NCBI GenBank assembly: GCA_004347695.1 | Contig: SLTK01000006.1 | Span: 1-61,693, forward strand | Origin: Chloroflexota bacterium | Lineage (GTDB): Bacteria; Chloroflexota; Anaerolineae; Anaerolineales; Anaerolineaceae | Length of the DNA stretch: 61,693 bases | Reading direction: 5' to 3' | Position numbers and translations under genes: made by a program | Notes under the pieces: generated by a model | Databases searched by the model: none | What the model saw: the letters and a program-made list of their open reading frames with translations, nothing else | What the model was told of the DNA's origin: nothing | Shown here: positions 35,024 through 43,428 of the stretch, piece by piece | How positions within the stretch are numbered: position 1 is the first letter of the stretch | Layout of the letters: each line of letters starts with the position of its first letter

Positions 35024-36313
35024 ATGGAAACTTCAAAATCACAACAACTGTTTTCCGCTGCCCAGCAGTTCTTTCCGGGCGGTGTCAACTCACCGGTACG
35101 GGCTTTTCGCGCGGTAGGAGGGCAGCCCTTATTCATCGACCGGGGCCAGGGAGCTTACCTCTACGACGTGGATGGAAACCGGTTCGTGGATTATGTTTTA
35201 TCCTGGGGACCGCTCATTCTGGGTCATGCTCATCCCGCCGTCGTCACTGCCATCGCGGAAGCTGCTGCACGCGGGACCAGTTTTGGCGCTCCATGCGAAC
35301 TTGAAATTAAACTGGCCCGATTAATTCAAACGTTTATGCCAAGCCTGGAAATGCTGCGCTTTGTAAACTCGGGTACAGAGGCAACCATGACTGCGTTACG
35401 GCTGGCCAGGGCTTATACGGGGCGGTCAAAGATCGTCAAATTCGAGGGCTGTTATCATGGGCACGCCGATATGCTGCTGGTGAAAGCCGGTTCCGGTGTA
35501 GCCACGCTGGGGCTGCCTGATTCGCCCGGTGTCCCAGCCGGGAGCACAGCCGATACGCTGGTCGCTCCCTATAATGATATTGCTGCAATGGAAATGCTTT
35601 TCGCCCAACATGCCGCTGATATCGCAGCGGTAATCGTCGAACCGGTCGCCGGAAACATGGGGGTTGTGCCGCCAGAACCTGGATTCCTGGAGAGCTTGCG
35701 CCGCTTGACGACCGAAAGTGGAGCTTTATTAATTTTTGACGAGGTGATGACCGGATTCCGGGTTCACCCGGGCGGCGCTCAAGCTTTATATGGCATCCAT
35801 CCCGACCTGACCACGCTTGGCAAAGTGATTGGCGGCGGTTTGCCTGTCGGCGCTTATGGCGGAAAGAAGGAAATCATGCAAATGGTGGCCCCTTCTGGGC
35901 CCATGTACCAGGCAGGGACCCTATCCGGAAATCCGCTGACGATGGCAGCGGGCATTGCAACCCTGGAAGAGTTGAGAAAGCCCGAAATCTGGAATAATAT
36001 CGAGCGTATGGCATCCCACCTGGGAGATGGAGTTCGCGCAGCCGCAAAGGATGCCGGCGTAAAGGTCGTTGTGCAGCGTGTGGGAACCATGTTTACAACC
36101 TTCTTCACGGACCAGCCCGTAACGGATTGGTCGAGCGCAAAGCGAGCCGATACCATGCGTTATGCCGAGTTCTTCAAGACAATGTTATCGGAAGGGATTT
36201 ACCTGGCTCCTTCTCAATTTGAGGCCGGGTTTTTGTCGGCCTTTCACTCCGAGGAAGTAGTTGGAAAAACGATCGAGGCTGCGCAAAACGCATTTCGGCG
36301 AATTTCGAAATAA
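35024..36313 (+). CDS. hemL: Glutamate-1-semialdehyde 2,1-aminomutase
   Basis: PLP enzyme that converts the hemA product to 5-aminolevulinate, so the operon encodes both ends of precursor supply. The protein is 429 residues. It begins with [13 protein letters not shown] and contains [12 protein letters not shown] with the cofactor aspartate, [18 protein letters not shown] with the PLP lysine, and [20 protein letters not shown] 35024 follows GGAGAG; the same frame is open far upstream into hemE, but that part is not coding. It is the last gene of the heme operon. Confidence 0.97.
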   Translation: METSKSQQLFSAAQQFFPGGVNSPVRAFRAVGGQPLFIDRGQGAYLYDVDGNRFVDYVLSWGPLILGHAHPAVVTAIAEAAARGTSFGAPCELEIKLARLIQTFMPSLEMLRFVNSGTEATMTALRLARAYTGRSKIVKFEGCYHGHADMLLVKAGSGVATLGLPDSPGVPAGSTADTLVAPYNDIAAMEMLFAQHAADIAAVIVEPVAGNMGVVPPEPGFLESLRRLTTESGALLIFDEVMTGFRVHPGGAQALYGIHPDLTTLGKVIGGGLPVGAYGGKKEIMQMVAPSGPMYQAGTLSGNPLTMAAGIATLEELRKPEIWNNIERMASHLGDGVRAAAKDAGVKVVVQRVGTMFTTFFTDQPVTDWSSAKRADTMRYAEFFKTMLSEGIYLAPSQFEAGFLSAFHSEEVVGKTIEAAQNAFRRISK

Positions 36314-36360
36314 CGTATCGGTTTGGACAAACAAGTGGGTTTCCTGGATAGAAAAATCCC

Positions 36361-36589
36361 GTTTCCGGGGAACTGAGCGGGCGATGCGACTCGAACATCG
36401 TCCCCTTGTGGGATATCATCCCCTCAATGGGGGCCTACGACCTTCAGTGTGGCAATAAAAAGTCCCCGTTTCCGGGGAACTGAGCGGGCGATGGGACTCG
36501 AACATCGTCCCCTTGTGGGATATCATCCCCTCAATGGGGGCCCACGACCTTCAGTGTGGCAATAAAAAGTCCCCGTTTCCGGGGAACTG

Positions 36590-36610
<21 letters not shown>
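36361..36610. repeat. 107-bp tandem repeat derived from the tRNA-Gly 3' end
   Basis: Two full units (36361-36467, 36468-36574) and a third partial unit (36575-36610) that merges into the tRNA gene. Each unit contains, on the minus strand, the tRNA-Gly T-loop and 3' acceptor strand followed by its terminator hairpin. It also has a 37-bp insert with short G/C-rich stems that the tRNA lacks. Units differ at only a few bases (for example 36387 region GATGCGAC against GATGGGAC). The homology extends a few bases left of 36361. Confidence 0.92.
36560..36589 (-). terminator. Terminator of tRNA-Gly, repeated with each tandem unit
   Basis: On the minus strand TCCCCG-GAAA-CGGGGA is followed by CTTTTTATT directly after the tRNA. 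The same structure recurs 107 bp and 214 bp further on (about 36453-36482 and 36347-36375), so transcription meets three terminators in a row. Confidence 0.85.
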
Positions 36611-36662
<52 letters not shown>

Positions 36663-36762
36663 TTTTTGAACGGCTCGAATTATATGCTGGAATGAGCGAA
36701 ACGTCAACCCTTCGAAACCCAAAATAATTTCGAAGAAAAAATGAATCCCAGAGAGGCGAAGT

Positions 36763-37698
36763 TTACGGAGAAATTAATTTCTCCCCATAAATCTTGCGAC
36801 TCCATTCAACTAATTCAATTGCGCTTAGGAACCCGTCCGCGGCTGAAACGGCGCCGATTTTATACGAGGCAAACACTACTGCAGACTGCAGCGCCCGATA
36901 GGGGTCTCGATGAACAAGATAGGCATGTAAAAAAGCAGAAAACAACGCGTCACCTGCCCCAATGGTATTGACCACCGGCCGGGTATACACCGCCGGGATG
37001 CGCCCGATAAACCCGTCTCGCCGGACGGCCAACAGACAGCCTTCGGCGCCCAGCCCGATGACCACAATGTCATTGCGGAAGCGCGCCAGTACCGCCCGCG
37101 CCCATTCTTCCGGAGGAAGCGGCAGGTTTTCATGCGACATGAATAAAACATGCGCCTCAGCCATGAAATCCTGGTTGTAAGCATCGTCGAGTGAATCAAT
37201 CGCATGCACGTCCGTCGCCACCAGTTTACCGAACGCTCGGGCAGGTTTCAGCATGGCACGCGAGAAATTGATGTTGCATAAGGCCAGAATGTCGCACTTC
37301 TGCGCTGCTGCTTCGAACAATTTCGGCGGGTAAAACTGCTCCTGGATGTCCTTGAGATCGACATGGATTTGTCGCTTGCCGTCCGGGTCAAAAAGGATCA
37401 CCGACTGGGCAGTCTGATCCACCTGCGAAAGCACAAAAGTGTCAGATATGCCATCATGTGCCAGTGTCGCGCGCACAAGGTCAGCGGCGTATTCATTACG
37501 CCCGATCAGCGAGAGAAAATCAACCTGGTTGCCTAACCCGGTGAGCGCTTTGGCCAGGTTATAACCGACCCCCGAAACACTGGATTGAATACCGTTAAAT
37601 GGATAATAAACGGGATTGTATGCCAATGGAAATTCGGCTATACGCAGCGTAGTTTCGACGTTGATCAGGCCGGAAACCAGGATGGAAACCATGGCCAC
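36763..37698 (-). CDS. PfkB family sugar/nucleoside kinase
   Basis: A 311-residue ribokinase-like enzyme. It has the N-terminal strand VSILVSGLINVETTL, the glycine-rich substrate region SSVSGVGYNLAKAL near residue 39 and the PfkB signature with the catalytic aspartate, VNTIGAGDALFSAFLHA near 245. The substrate is not predictable; ribokinase- or fructokinase-type sugars are likely. The start may be the GTG at 37698 or the ATG six bases downstream. It stands alone. Confidence 0.92.
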   Translation of the reverse strand: MAMVSILVSGLINVETTLRIAEFPLAYNPVYYPFNGIQSSVSGVGYNLAKALTGLGNQVDFLSLIGRNEYAADLVRATLAHDGISDTFVLSQVDQTAQSVILFDPDGKRQIHVDLKDIQEQFYPPKLFEAAAQKCDILALCNINFSRAMLKPARAFGKLVATDVHAIDSLDDAYNQDFMAEAHVLFMSHENLPLPPEEWARAVLARFRNDIVVIGLGAEGCLLAVRRDGFIGRIPAVYTRPVVNTIGAGDALFSAFLHAYLVHRDPYRALQSAVVFASYKIGAVSAADGFLSAIELVEWSRKIYGEKLISP

Positions 37699-37781
37699 TT
37701 TTCCCTGAGACAGTATTTCAGAGCAGCCGTCCCTGCCAGGCGCTTTAGTGAAAAACGCTAACCCGTCTGCTGACTGTTCGG

Positions 37782-38315
37782 TTATCCGCCTGTCCCACTA
37801 CTGACCCTGACAACACTGATCAAAAGGCCAATCGCCCCGGGAATCCCTACACAAAGACCAATGACCAGCAAAACGATGCCGATGATCAGGGTGGCAGTGG
37901 ATGAGCCTTTCTGCTCCAGAACTGAATCGGCCGGGTTGGCAGGGTTGACAAAAACCTTCACGGCTCGGCCAACCGGATAGCGCACAACCGCCTCTTGAGA
38001 GGTTTTTAGCTTGCTGGTGGAAAAGACCATCCCAAGACGCATTTTGTCATGGGTATATTTAGTGCCGCCCACCTCATATTCGTACTTGACGTATGGCCGG
38101 TAGGTATCGACCCCGCCATCGTCATCCGTGCTTGGGCTGGTAATTACCCGCGACTCAAGCACCGTGCCGTCCACCGACGGCCAGGACAGGGATTGCTGTA
38201 ACTTGTTCTTATCCTGGCGGCTGCGGACGATCATAATGATGCCCACGACAGTGAAAACCAGGGCAAACACGCCAAAACATGCGATTGCAATGATCGGTCC
38301 AGTGGTTGAATCCAT
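37782..38315 (-). CDS. DUF3592 membrane protein
   Basis: A 177-residue protein with two membrane helices (about residues 8-30 and 140-168) around an extracytoplasmic beta domain. The domain has WPSVDGTVLESRV and PYVKYEYEVGGTKYTHDK, the pattern of DUF3592. The fold occurs in bacterial envelope proteins of unknown role. It starts 11 nt after the zinc-ribbon gene and is probably co-transcribed with it. Confidence 0.88.
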   Translation of the reverse strand: MDSTTGPIIAIACFGVFALVFTVVGIIMIVRSRQDKNKLQQSLSWPSVDGTVLESRVITSPSTDDDGGVDTYRPYVKYEYEVGGTKYTHDKMRLGMVFSTSKLKTSQEAVVRYPVGRAVKVFVNPANPADSVLEQKGSSTATLIIGIVLLVIGLCVGIPGAIGLLISVVRVSSGTGG

Positions 38316-38326
38316 TTTACGCCCTC

Positions 38327-39427
38327 CTATTGCTCAAGTTGCGCGCTAACAATATTTCCGGAGCCATCAATTTCCAACGACCAAAGGCTGCCAATTTGCG
38401 CCTGCTGATAAAGGTTGAGGTCACTGGTGCGCAGTTCCAGCACGCCCTGGTCGGTATTGAAGAAAATCGTATACACTGCACTGGCATCCCCCGCGCGCTG
38501 ACCGCTGGCGAGCGCTGCCTGCGGCAGCCGGGGAAACAGGTCGCTGCCTTGGAGCGAAAGTTGATCGACAGCCACCCACTGGGAGACGGTGTAATCGCAA
38601 TATTCGGCATACGTTTCGTAAACGCAGTCTTGCACGACCTCGCCAAAACCGGTACCCTGATCAACCGTGTACGGAGTGCCGCATACCTCGGTAGAAACTG
38701 GCTGCGGTTCGTCCGCGGTATAAGCAAATCGGTACTCGCAGGCGCCGACCTCTGCTCCGGAGGGAATGTCATTGGCCCAACCCTGCGCCGTGACCGGTTG
38801 GAATTCTTCGATCATCAACTGTGTCGTCCAGGAGGTGTTCTGCACTGAGCCCGATACCGTTTCGGTGCGACCTGCCGAAATGGCGAGAACAACGCATAAA
38901 ACGAGCAATCCGATCAAACCGATAATGCCGATAATCTTGACCAGCGGGCTCATTTTCACTGGCTTGCGCTGCGTATCCGCCTGCTGGACGGGTGCCTGCA
39001 AAGTAGGAACAGGCGGCACAGCCAGCGAAGCGCCGCAGTTGGAACAGCGCTGTGAGCCAGCCGGGTTCATCTGACCGCAGGACGGGCATGGGCGGTCGGG
39101 CACAGGGACCGAGCTGAAAGCACCCACCACTTCGCCTGACTCTCTTTTTTTGGCTTCTTTTAAATCAGCGCCGCACTGGATGCATACCAATGCATCCGCC
39201 TTGTTACGCGTGCCGCAAAATGCACAATGCACATCGGGCGCGCCCCGGGCAATCTTCCTGGCGTCTTCACCCTGGATGAGTTCCTGCCCCTCACGCTGTT
39301 GGAATTTAACATCCTGCGGTTGGGGTCCGCCGCAGGTTAAACAAGTTTTTTGGGGACCGGGGTTTTTACTGCCACAGCGCGGGCAGACCCACTCCATCTC
39401 GACATACCCCAATTGTTTTTTCGCCAT
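38327..39427 (-). CDS. Zinc-ribbon membrane protein
   Basis: A 366-residue protein. Three double-CxxC zinc ribbons form the cytoplasmic N-terminus: CPRCG/CLTCG, CAFCG/CIQCG and CPSCG/CSNCG (residues about 14-135). One membrane helix follows (about 160-185), then an outside domain of about 180 residues with four cysteines that can pair. No enzymatic motif is seen. It precedes the DUF3592 gene by 11 nt. The design suggests a membrane-anchored sensing or scaffold protein; function unknown. Confidence 0.85.
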   Translation of the reverse strand: MAKKQLGYVEMEWVCPRCGSKNPGPQKTCLTCGGPQPQDVKFQQREGQELIQGEDARKIARGAPDVHCAFCGTRNKADALVCIQCGADLKEAKKRESGEVVGAFSSVPVPDRPCPSCGQMNPAGSQRCSNCGASLAVPPVPTLQAPVQQADTQRKPVKMSPLVKIIGIIGLIGLLVLCVVLAISAGRTETVSGSVQNTSWTTQLMIEEFQPVTAQGWANDIPSGAEVGACEYRFAYTADEPQPVSTEVCGTPYTVDQGTGFGEVVQDCVYETYAEYCDYTVSQWVAVDQLSLQGSDLFPRLPQAALASGQRAGDASAVYTIFFNTDQGVLELRTSDLNLYQQAQIGSLWSLEIDGSGNIVSAQLEQ

Positions 39428-39625
39428 GAAACTCCTCTGCCAGGTAATACTGGTCTATGATAGAAATTATAGTAGAAAATTTTTTAATCAAGGATAAACA
39501 CACTCCACATTCTCCTTGACGGAATGCCATGGCCACCAGGCTGCATTTCCGCCTGCGCTGGCTGGTTTATAATGAAAGCCGCGAGAAACAAACCGGTTCT
39601 TTGATTCGACAGGAGGCGTGTGCCT

Positions 39626-40414
39626 GTGAGTGTTATAGACCAGCTCATTGCAGATTTACCCCGAGAGCCGATCGCTGTGCGGGATGTGGTTGCGGGTGTG
39701 CGCTGGACTGCGGTCACCAGCCGGGGCTGCGGATTGGCCGCCAGTCTGGCATTCGGCAATGACGGCATACCTCGCACACTACCGGACGCCGGGCATTTAC
39801 ACCGTAAATCCGTGCAGGAACTGGCCCGGGGGATGCATGAGCCCAACCTGCTGGAGGCCAGTATTGGACTGGCAGCCTACAACTCGACCCTTTCCGCGGA
39901 TAGCGGCTGTCTCCAAAACCTGAATGCCTTTGATCTACTGGCATACCTGGGCAGGGGAAAAAAGGTAGCTATGGTTGGTCACTTCCCCCAGGTAGAATGG
40001 TTACGAGACCAGGTGGACAGCCTGTGGGTATTGGAAAAACGCCCGCGCCCCGGTGATGTCCCGGCGGAGGCCGCTCCAGACCTGGTGCCGCAGGCCGATG
40101 TGGTAGCCATCACCGCAATGACCATTTTGAACCATACCATCGATGATTTGCTGGCATTGTGCCCACCGCAGGCAAAAGTAATGGTCCTGGGCCCCAGTGC
40201 GCCGCTGTCACCGGTGTTGTTTGACTGCGGCGTTGACTTCATATCCGGGACTGTTGTGACGGATGAGCAGGAGGTCTTGTTGACCATCATGCAGGGCGGC
40301 AGCGCTTTGCAAGCTCAAGGCACGCGCAAAGTCATCCTATGCAAAGAACCGTTCGATGGTAGTTCCCTTGCAACTAAATCGGACCGGGGGCGTATATATT
40401 CGCAAGGAGAATGA
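39626..40414 (+). CDS. DUF364/DUF4213 protein (putative metal-chelation family)
   Basis: A 262-residue protein of the DUF364 family. The N-terminal DUF4213-like part covers about residues 5-75, with VRWTAVTSRGCGLAAS. A Rossmann-like part contains KVAMVGHFPQVEWLRD near 110 and ADVVAITAMTILNHTIDDLL near 157. The family has been proposed to chelate heavy metals; this is not established. GTG 39626 lies 9 nt after AGGAGG; the GTG at 39620 is possible but too close to the ribosome site. It ends 3 nt before the PspC gene. Confidence 0.85.
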   Translation: MSVIDQLIADLPREPIAVRDVVAGVRWTAVTSRGCGLAASLAFGNDGIPRTLPDAGHLHRKSVQELARGMHEPNLLEASIGLAAYNSTLSADSGCLQNLNAFDLLAYLGRGKKVAMVGHFPQVEWLRDQVDSLWVLEKRPRPGDVPAEAAPDLVPQADVVAITAMTILNHTIDDLLALCPPQAKVMVLGPSAPLSPVLFDCGVDFISGTVVTDEQEVLLTIMQGGSALQAQGTRKVILCKEPFDGSSLATKSDRGRIYSQGE

Positions 40415-40417
40415 ACC

Positions 40418-40612
40418 ATGGAACCCAAACGTTTGTATCGCAGCCGAACCGATACCATGCTCGGGGGCGTGTGCGCCGGCTTAGCCAAATATTTTGATCT
40501 TGACCCTACAGTCGTCCGCCTTGTCTTTGTACTTTTATTCCTGCTGGCAGGGCATGGTCTGCTGATCTACTTGATCATGTGGCTGGTAGTACCGCCTGAA
40601 CCGGCAGCCTGA
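40418..40612 (+). CDS. PspC domain protein
   Basis: A 64-residue one-domain protein: [20 protein letters not shown] followed by a membrane helix with [15 protein letters not shown]. PspC-type proteins take part in envelope stress responses. It starts after AAGGAGA, and the next gene encodes a LiaF-like protein, the usual partner type. It is probably co-transcribed with both neighbours. Confidence 0.93.
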   Translation: MEPKRLYRSRTDTMLGGVCAGLAKYFDLDPTVVRLVFVLLFLLAGHGLLIYLIMWLVVPPEPAA

Positions 40613-40675
40613 ACCCTGATCCGGTCACTTTAAACCAACCGGATTACCGGATAAACATCGAAAAAGGAAGTAACA

Positions 40676-41656
40676 ATGGAACATCGGCCTTATCGTTCGT
40701 TTTTCTTGCCAGTAGTGCTGATCGGCATCGGCGTGGTCTGGTTGCTTGGGACAATGGGGGTCATCCCCAATGCCAATTTTGCATCTCTGGCTTCGCTTTG
40801 GCCGTTGATTTTCGTTGTGATTGGTTTGCGTATATTGATCGGCGGCCATTCGGCGGTTGGGAGCGCGCTGGTCGGTTTGATCACCGTTGCGCTGGTCGTG
40901 TTTTTTTTGATTGCCGGACCGTCGCTTGGTCTTACAACCAGCGGCACCCTCAAAACCGAGCGGCTCGCTTCTGATATTGGTACTGCCACGGTCGCCGACA
41001 TCACCCTGGACTTTTCTTCGCAGCCTGTGGCGATGGATGCACTGACAGACAAAACCAGCCTGCTCAAAGGTGAAATTGATTACTACGGCACGCTGAATTA
41101 CAGCGAATCCGGCGACAAAACGCGCCGCATCCGGTTGGAGCGCTCCGGTAACTCCGGGATACCCTTCGACTGGGACCCGAATGCTCGTTGGGACATCGAA
41201 TTGACGCCCAATTTGCCCATCATGTTGACCATCGACGGCGGTTCCGGCTCGTCTGATCTGGATTTGAGCCAGTTGCGGTTGATCGAGTTCAATCTTGATC
41301 AGGGTTCCGGAAGCCTGAAGATGCAATTGCCGGCTTCCACCCAACCGTATCGCGCAGCGATCACCGGTGGCTCCGGCAGCATGAATGTCGCTTTTCCATC
41401 CGAAGGCGATATTACAGTTCGCCTGAACGGGGGCAGTGGCAGTATCAACCTCGATATCCCAACCGGAACAGCGGTTTCACTCGAAGTGCGCAGCGCCGGG
41501 TCGGGCAGCGTGAACCTGCCGGATTGGCTGCTGCCTGACAGGGTGTATCGCGATGGCAAAGAAGGCACCTGGAAGACAGCCGGGTTTGATCAGGCCACCC
41601 ATAAATTGACCATCATTTGCGATGACCTGGGTTCCGGCAGCTTTACCATCGAGTAA
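40676..41656 (+). CDS. LiaF-like membrane protein with repeated GSGS beta domain
   Basis: A 326-residue protein. The N-terminal LiaF-type membrane region has three to four helices (about residues 8-85). An outside beta-rich toast-rack domain follows. The latter carries a regularly recurring GSGS motif: GGSGSSDLDLSQL, QGSGSLKMQLP, GGSGSMNVAFP, GGSGSINLDIP, AGSGSVNLPDW and LGSGSFTIE at the very end, each probably one turn of a solenoid. It is likely an envelope-stress component together with PspC. It is followed by a strong terminator. Confidence 0.87.
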   Translation: MEHRPYRSFFLPVVLIGIGVVWLLGTMGVIPNANFASLASLWPLIFVVIGLRILIGGHSAVGSALVGLITVALVVFFLIAGPSLGLTTSGTLKTERLASDIGTATVADITLDFSSQPVAMDALTDKTSLLKGEIDYYGTLNYSESGDKTRRIRLERSGNSGIPFDWDPNARWDIELTPNLPIMLTIDGGSGSSDLDLSQLRLIEFNLDQGSGSLKMQLPASTQPYRAAITGGSGSMNVAFPSEGDITVRLNGGSGSINLDIPTGTAVSLEVRSAGSGSVNLPDWLLPDRVYRDGKEGTWKTAGFDQATHKLTIICDDLGSGSFTIE

Positions 41657-41700
41657 ACGCCTGGATTTTTACCCTGTGCGGTAATAAACAAACCATTCGT

Positions 41701-41734
41701 TGGGGCAGACCTGTGTGTCTGCCCCATTTTTTTT
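41701..41734 (+). terminator. Intrinsic terminator of the DUF364-PspC-LiaF unit
   Basis: A 10-bp perfect stem, TGGGGCAGAC with GTCTGCCCCA, with a 6-nt loop and eight T residues, 45 nt past the stop. Confidence 0.92.
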
Positions 41735-41893
41735 ACGGAAACCGGTCGACAATGGAATCGACCCTACAGATGATATACCCACAATAAATTAGACAATGGA
41801 TTCTGGAGACATTTTCCTGCCCCAGGTATCACGGTGGCATATCCTGAACGGGTATGGCATAATTCAAACCATCCTTACTGAGGAGCGCACCCC

Positions 41894-43291
41894 ATGCGCC
41901 TGTTCGAAAACTTAGCTTTGTTCACCATGCTGCTCGGGTTGGCATGGAGCTTTGCCCCCGAAAAACGCCGCCCGCGAACGATTCTTTATCTGCCGCTGCT
42001 GATCTGGGCGCTGCTCGCGGTGCATATTATCGTCGAAGGGGCGCGCTGGCAAATGGTTCCTGCCTACCTGTTTGCCCTTGGTCTGACACTCAACAACCTC
42101 CGGCTGCTACGGCGTAAGCAGCCCGCCCAACCGCTACATCCATTCCTGCGCTTGCTACTCGTGGTGCTATTTTTAGTGCTCTTTTTAGTCATTTACCAGT
42201 TGCCGCAAATCTTGCCGGTCTTCACCCTGCCCGACCCTGGCGGCAGGTATGCGGTGGGTACAACCAGCCTGACCCTGGTTGACTCTGCCCGGGCCGAAAC
42301 CTTCACTGCAAGCCCCGATGATCAGCGCGAGGTTGCTATTCGCATCTGGTATCCGGCTGACCCGGCTGCCAAAGCTCGCCCTGCCCGCTACGGTTTCGAT
42401 CACGCCGATTACACCGGATTCCTTGCAGCGGAACTGGGTTTACCGCCTGTGATCTTAAGTCACCTGCGCCTGATCAAAACGCATTCGCTGCCGGACGTTC
42501 CTCTCGCCGCCGACGGGACAGTCTTTCCAGTGGTGTTGTTCTCTCATGGTTACCGCCTGGGTTACCTGGAGCAAAACACATCCCTCATGGAGACCCTGGC
42601 CAGCAATGGGTATGTCGTGGTCAGCCTGGCGCATCCTTACGAGGCCATCGCTGCTCCTCTGGCGGATGGCAGTACTGCCCGTTTACTGTCTGCCGTCAAG
42701 GATCGGTTTATGGAATCGGCGGTGGAACAGGAAAAAAGCCTCCAGGTCTGGGCGGCTGACACCCGGTTTGTGATGGATATGCTGGAAAGCATTCAACCCG
42801 ACAGTCCGCTCGCGCTCCTGGCCGGGCGGCTCGACCTGGAGCATCTCGGCCTGGCTGGCATGTCATTTGGCGGTTCGACCGCCGCGCTGGTGTGCCTGGA
42901 AGACTCGCGCTGTAAGGCTGGCTTGACCCTGGACAGCCCGCAATACTCGGCGGTTGAAGCGGGTCAAATGGCGCCACCGTTCCTTTTCATGGTCAGCGAC
43001 AACGGCCAATATTTGAAGCGAGAGGTATATGAGCGTGCCACAGGTGCAGCCTATCTGGTCACCGTGAAAGGCACCGAGCATTACAACTTTACCGACCTGA
43101 CGCTGATCTCCCCCCTGCTGGCAGCGTTTGATTTTTCAGGGCCTATCGATGGGCAGCAGATGGTGCGCATCCTGAATGCATACCCGCTGGCGTTTTTTGA
43201 TAGGCACCTTAAAGGGTTGCCGGCGTCCCTGCTGAACGGGATATCAGCCGAATATCCCGAAGTTTTGATCGAGTCGCGCAATACACAATAA
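41894..43291 (+). CDS. PAF-acetylhydrolase-like alpha/beta hydrolase with membrane N-terminus
   Basis: A 465-residue protein. About four hydrophobic helices (residues 5-110) anchor it in the membrane. A hydrolase domain follows with VVLFSHGYRLGYLEQ near residue 217 (oxyanion strand), the nucleophile elbow LAGMSFGGSTAAL near 320, an aspartate in GLTLDSPQYS and a late histidine in GTEHYNFTDL near 398. This resembles platelet-activating-factor acetylhydrolases and dienelactone-hydrolase-type esterases. The substrate is unknown, possibly an oxidised or short-chain lipid ester. It is monocistronic. Confidence 0.85.
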   Translation: MRLFENLALFTMLLGLAWSFAPEKRRPRTILYLPLLIWALLAVHIIVEGARWQMVPAYLFALGLTLNNLRLLRRKQPAQPLHPFLRLLLVVLFLVLFLVIYQLPQILPVFTLPDPGGRYAVGTTSLTLVDSARAETFTASPDDQREVAIRIWYPADPAAKARPARYGFDHADYTGFLAAELGLPPVILSHLRLIKTHSLPDVPLAADGTVFPVVLFSHGYRLGYLEQNTSLMETLASNGYVVVSLAHPYEAIAAPLADGSTARLLSAVKDRFMESAVEQEKSLQVWAADTRFVMDMLESIQPDSPLALLAGRLDLEHLGLAGMSFGGSTAALVCLEDSRCKAGLTLDSPQYSAVEAGQMAPPFLFMVSDNGQYLKREVYERATGAAYLVTVKGTEHYNFTDLTLISPLLAAFDFSGPIDGQQMVRILNAYPLAFFDRHLKGLPASLLNGISAEYPEVLIESRNTQ

Positions 43292-43340
43292 CTGTATTCA
43301 CAGGGAGTTTCAAAACACAAAATTCGCAAAGTCATTTTTA

Positions 43341-43369
43341 TTGGTTTGTAAACAAAACTTTGGGATAAT
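43341..43369 (+). promoter_or_regulatory. Promoter of the cation antiporter gene
   Basis: TTGGTT (43341-43346) and GATAAT (43364-43369) separated by 17 bp, about 60 nt ahead of the start codon. Confidence 0.55.
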
Positions 43370-43428
43370 TAACTCATACATTCTTTTTATCTCATTCATT
43401 GGAAAATTAAAATATAAAGGATGTTTCT

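Noticed and set aside
36361..36574. Possible additional tRNA genes in the tandem repeat
   Set aside because: Each unit keeps only the T-loop and acceptor 3' strand; D arm, anticodon arm and 5' acceptor strand are missing.
40625..41344. A 239-codon minus-strand frame opposite the LiaF-like gene
   Set aside because: No domain is recognisable, and the plus-strand gene has clear membrane and repeat structure with flanking partners in the same direction.
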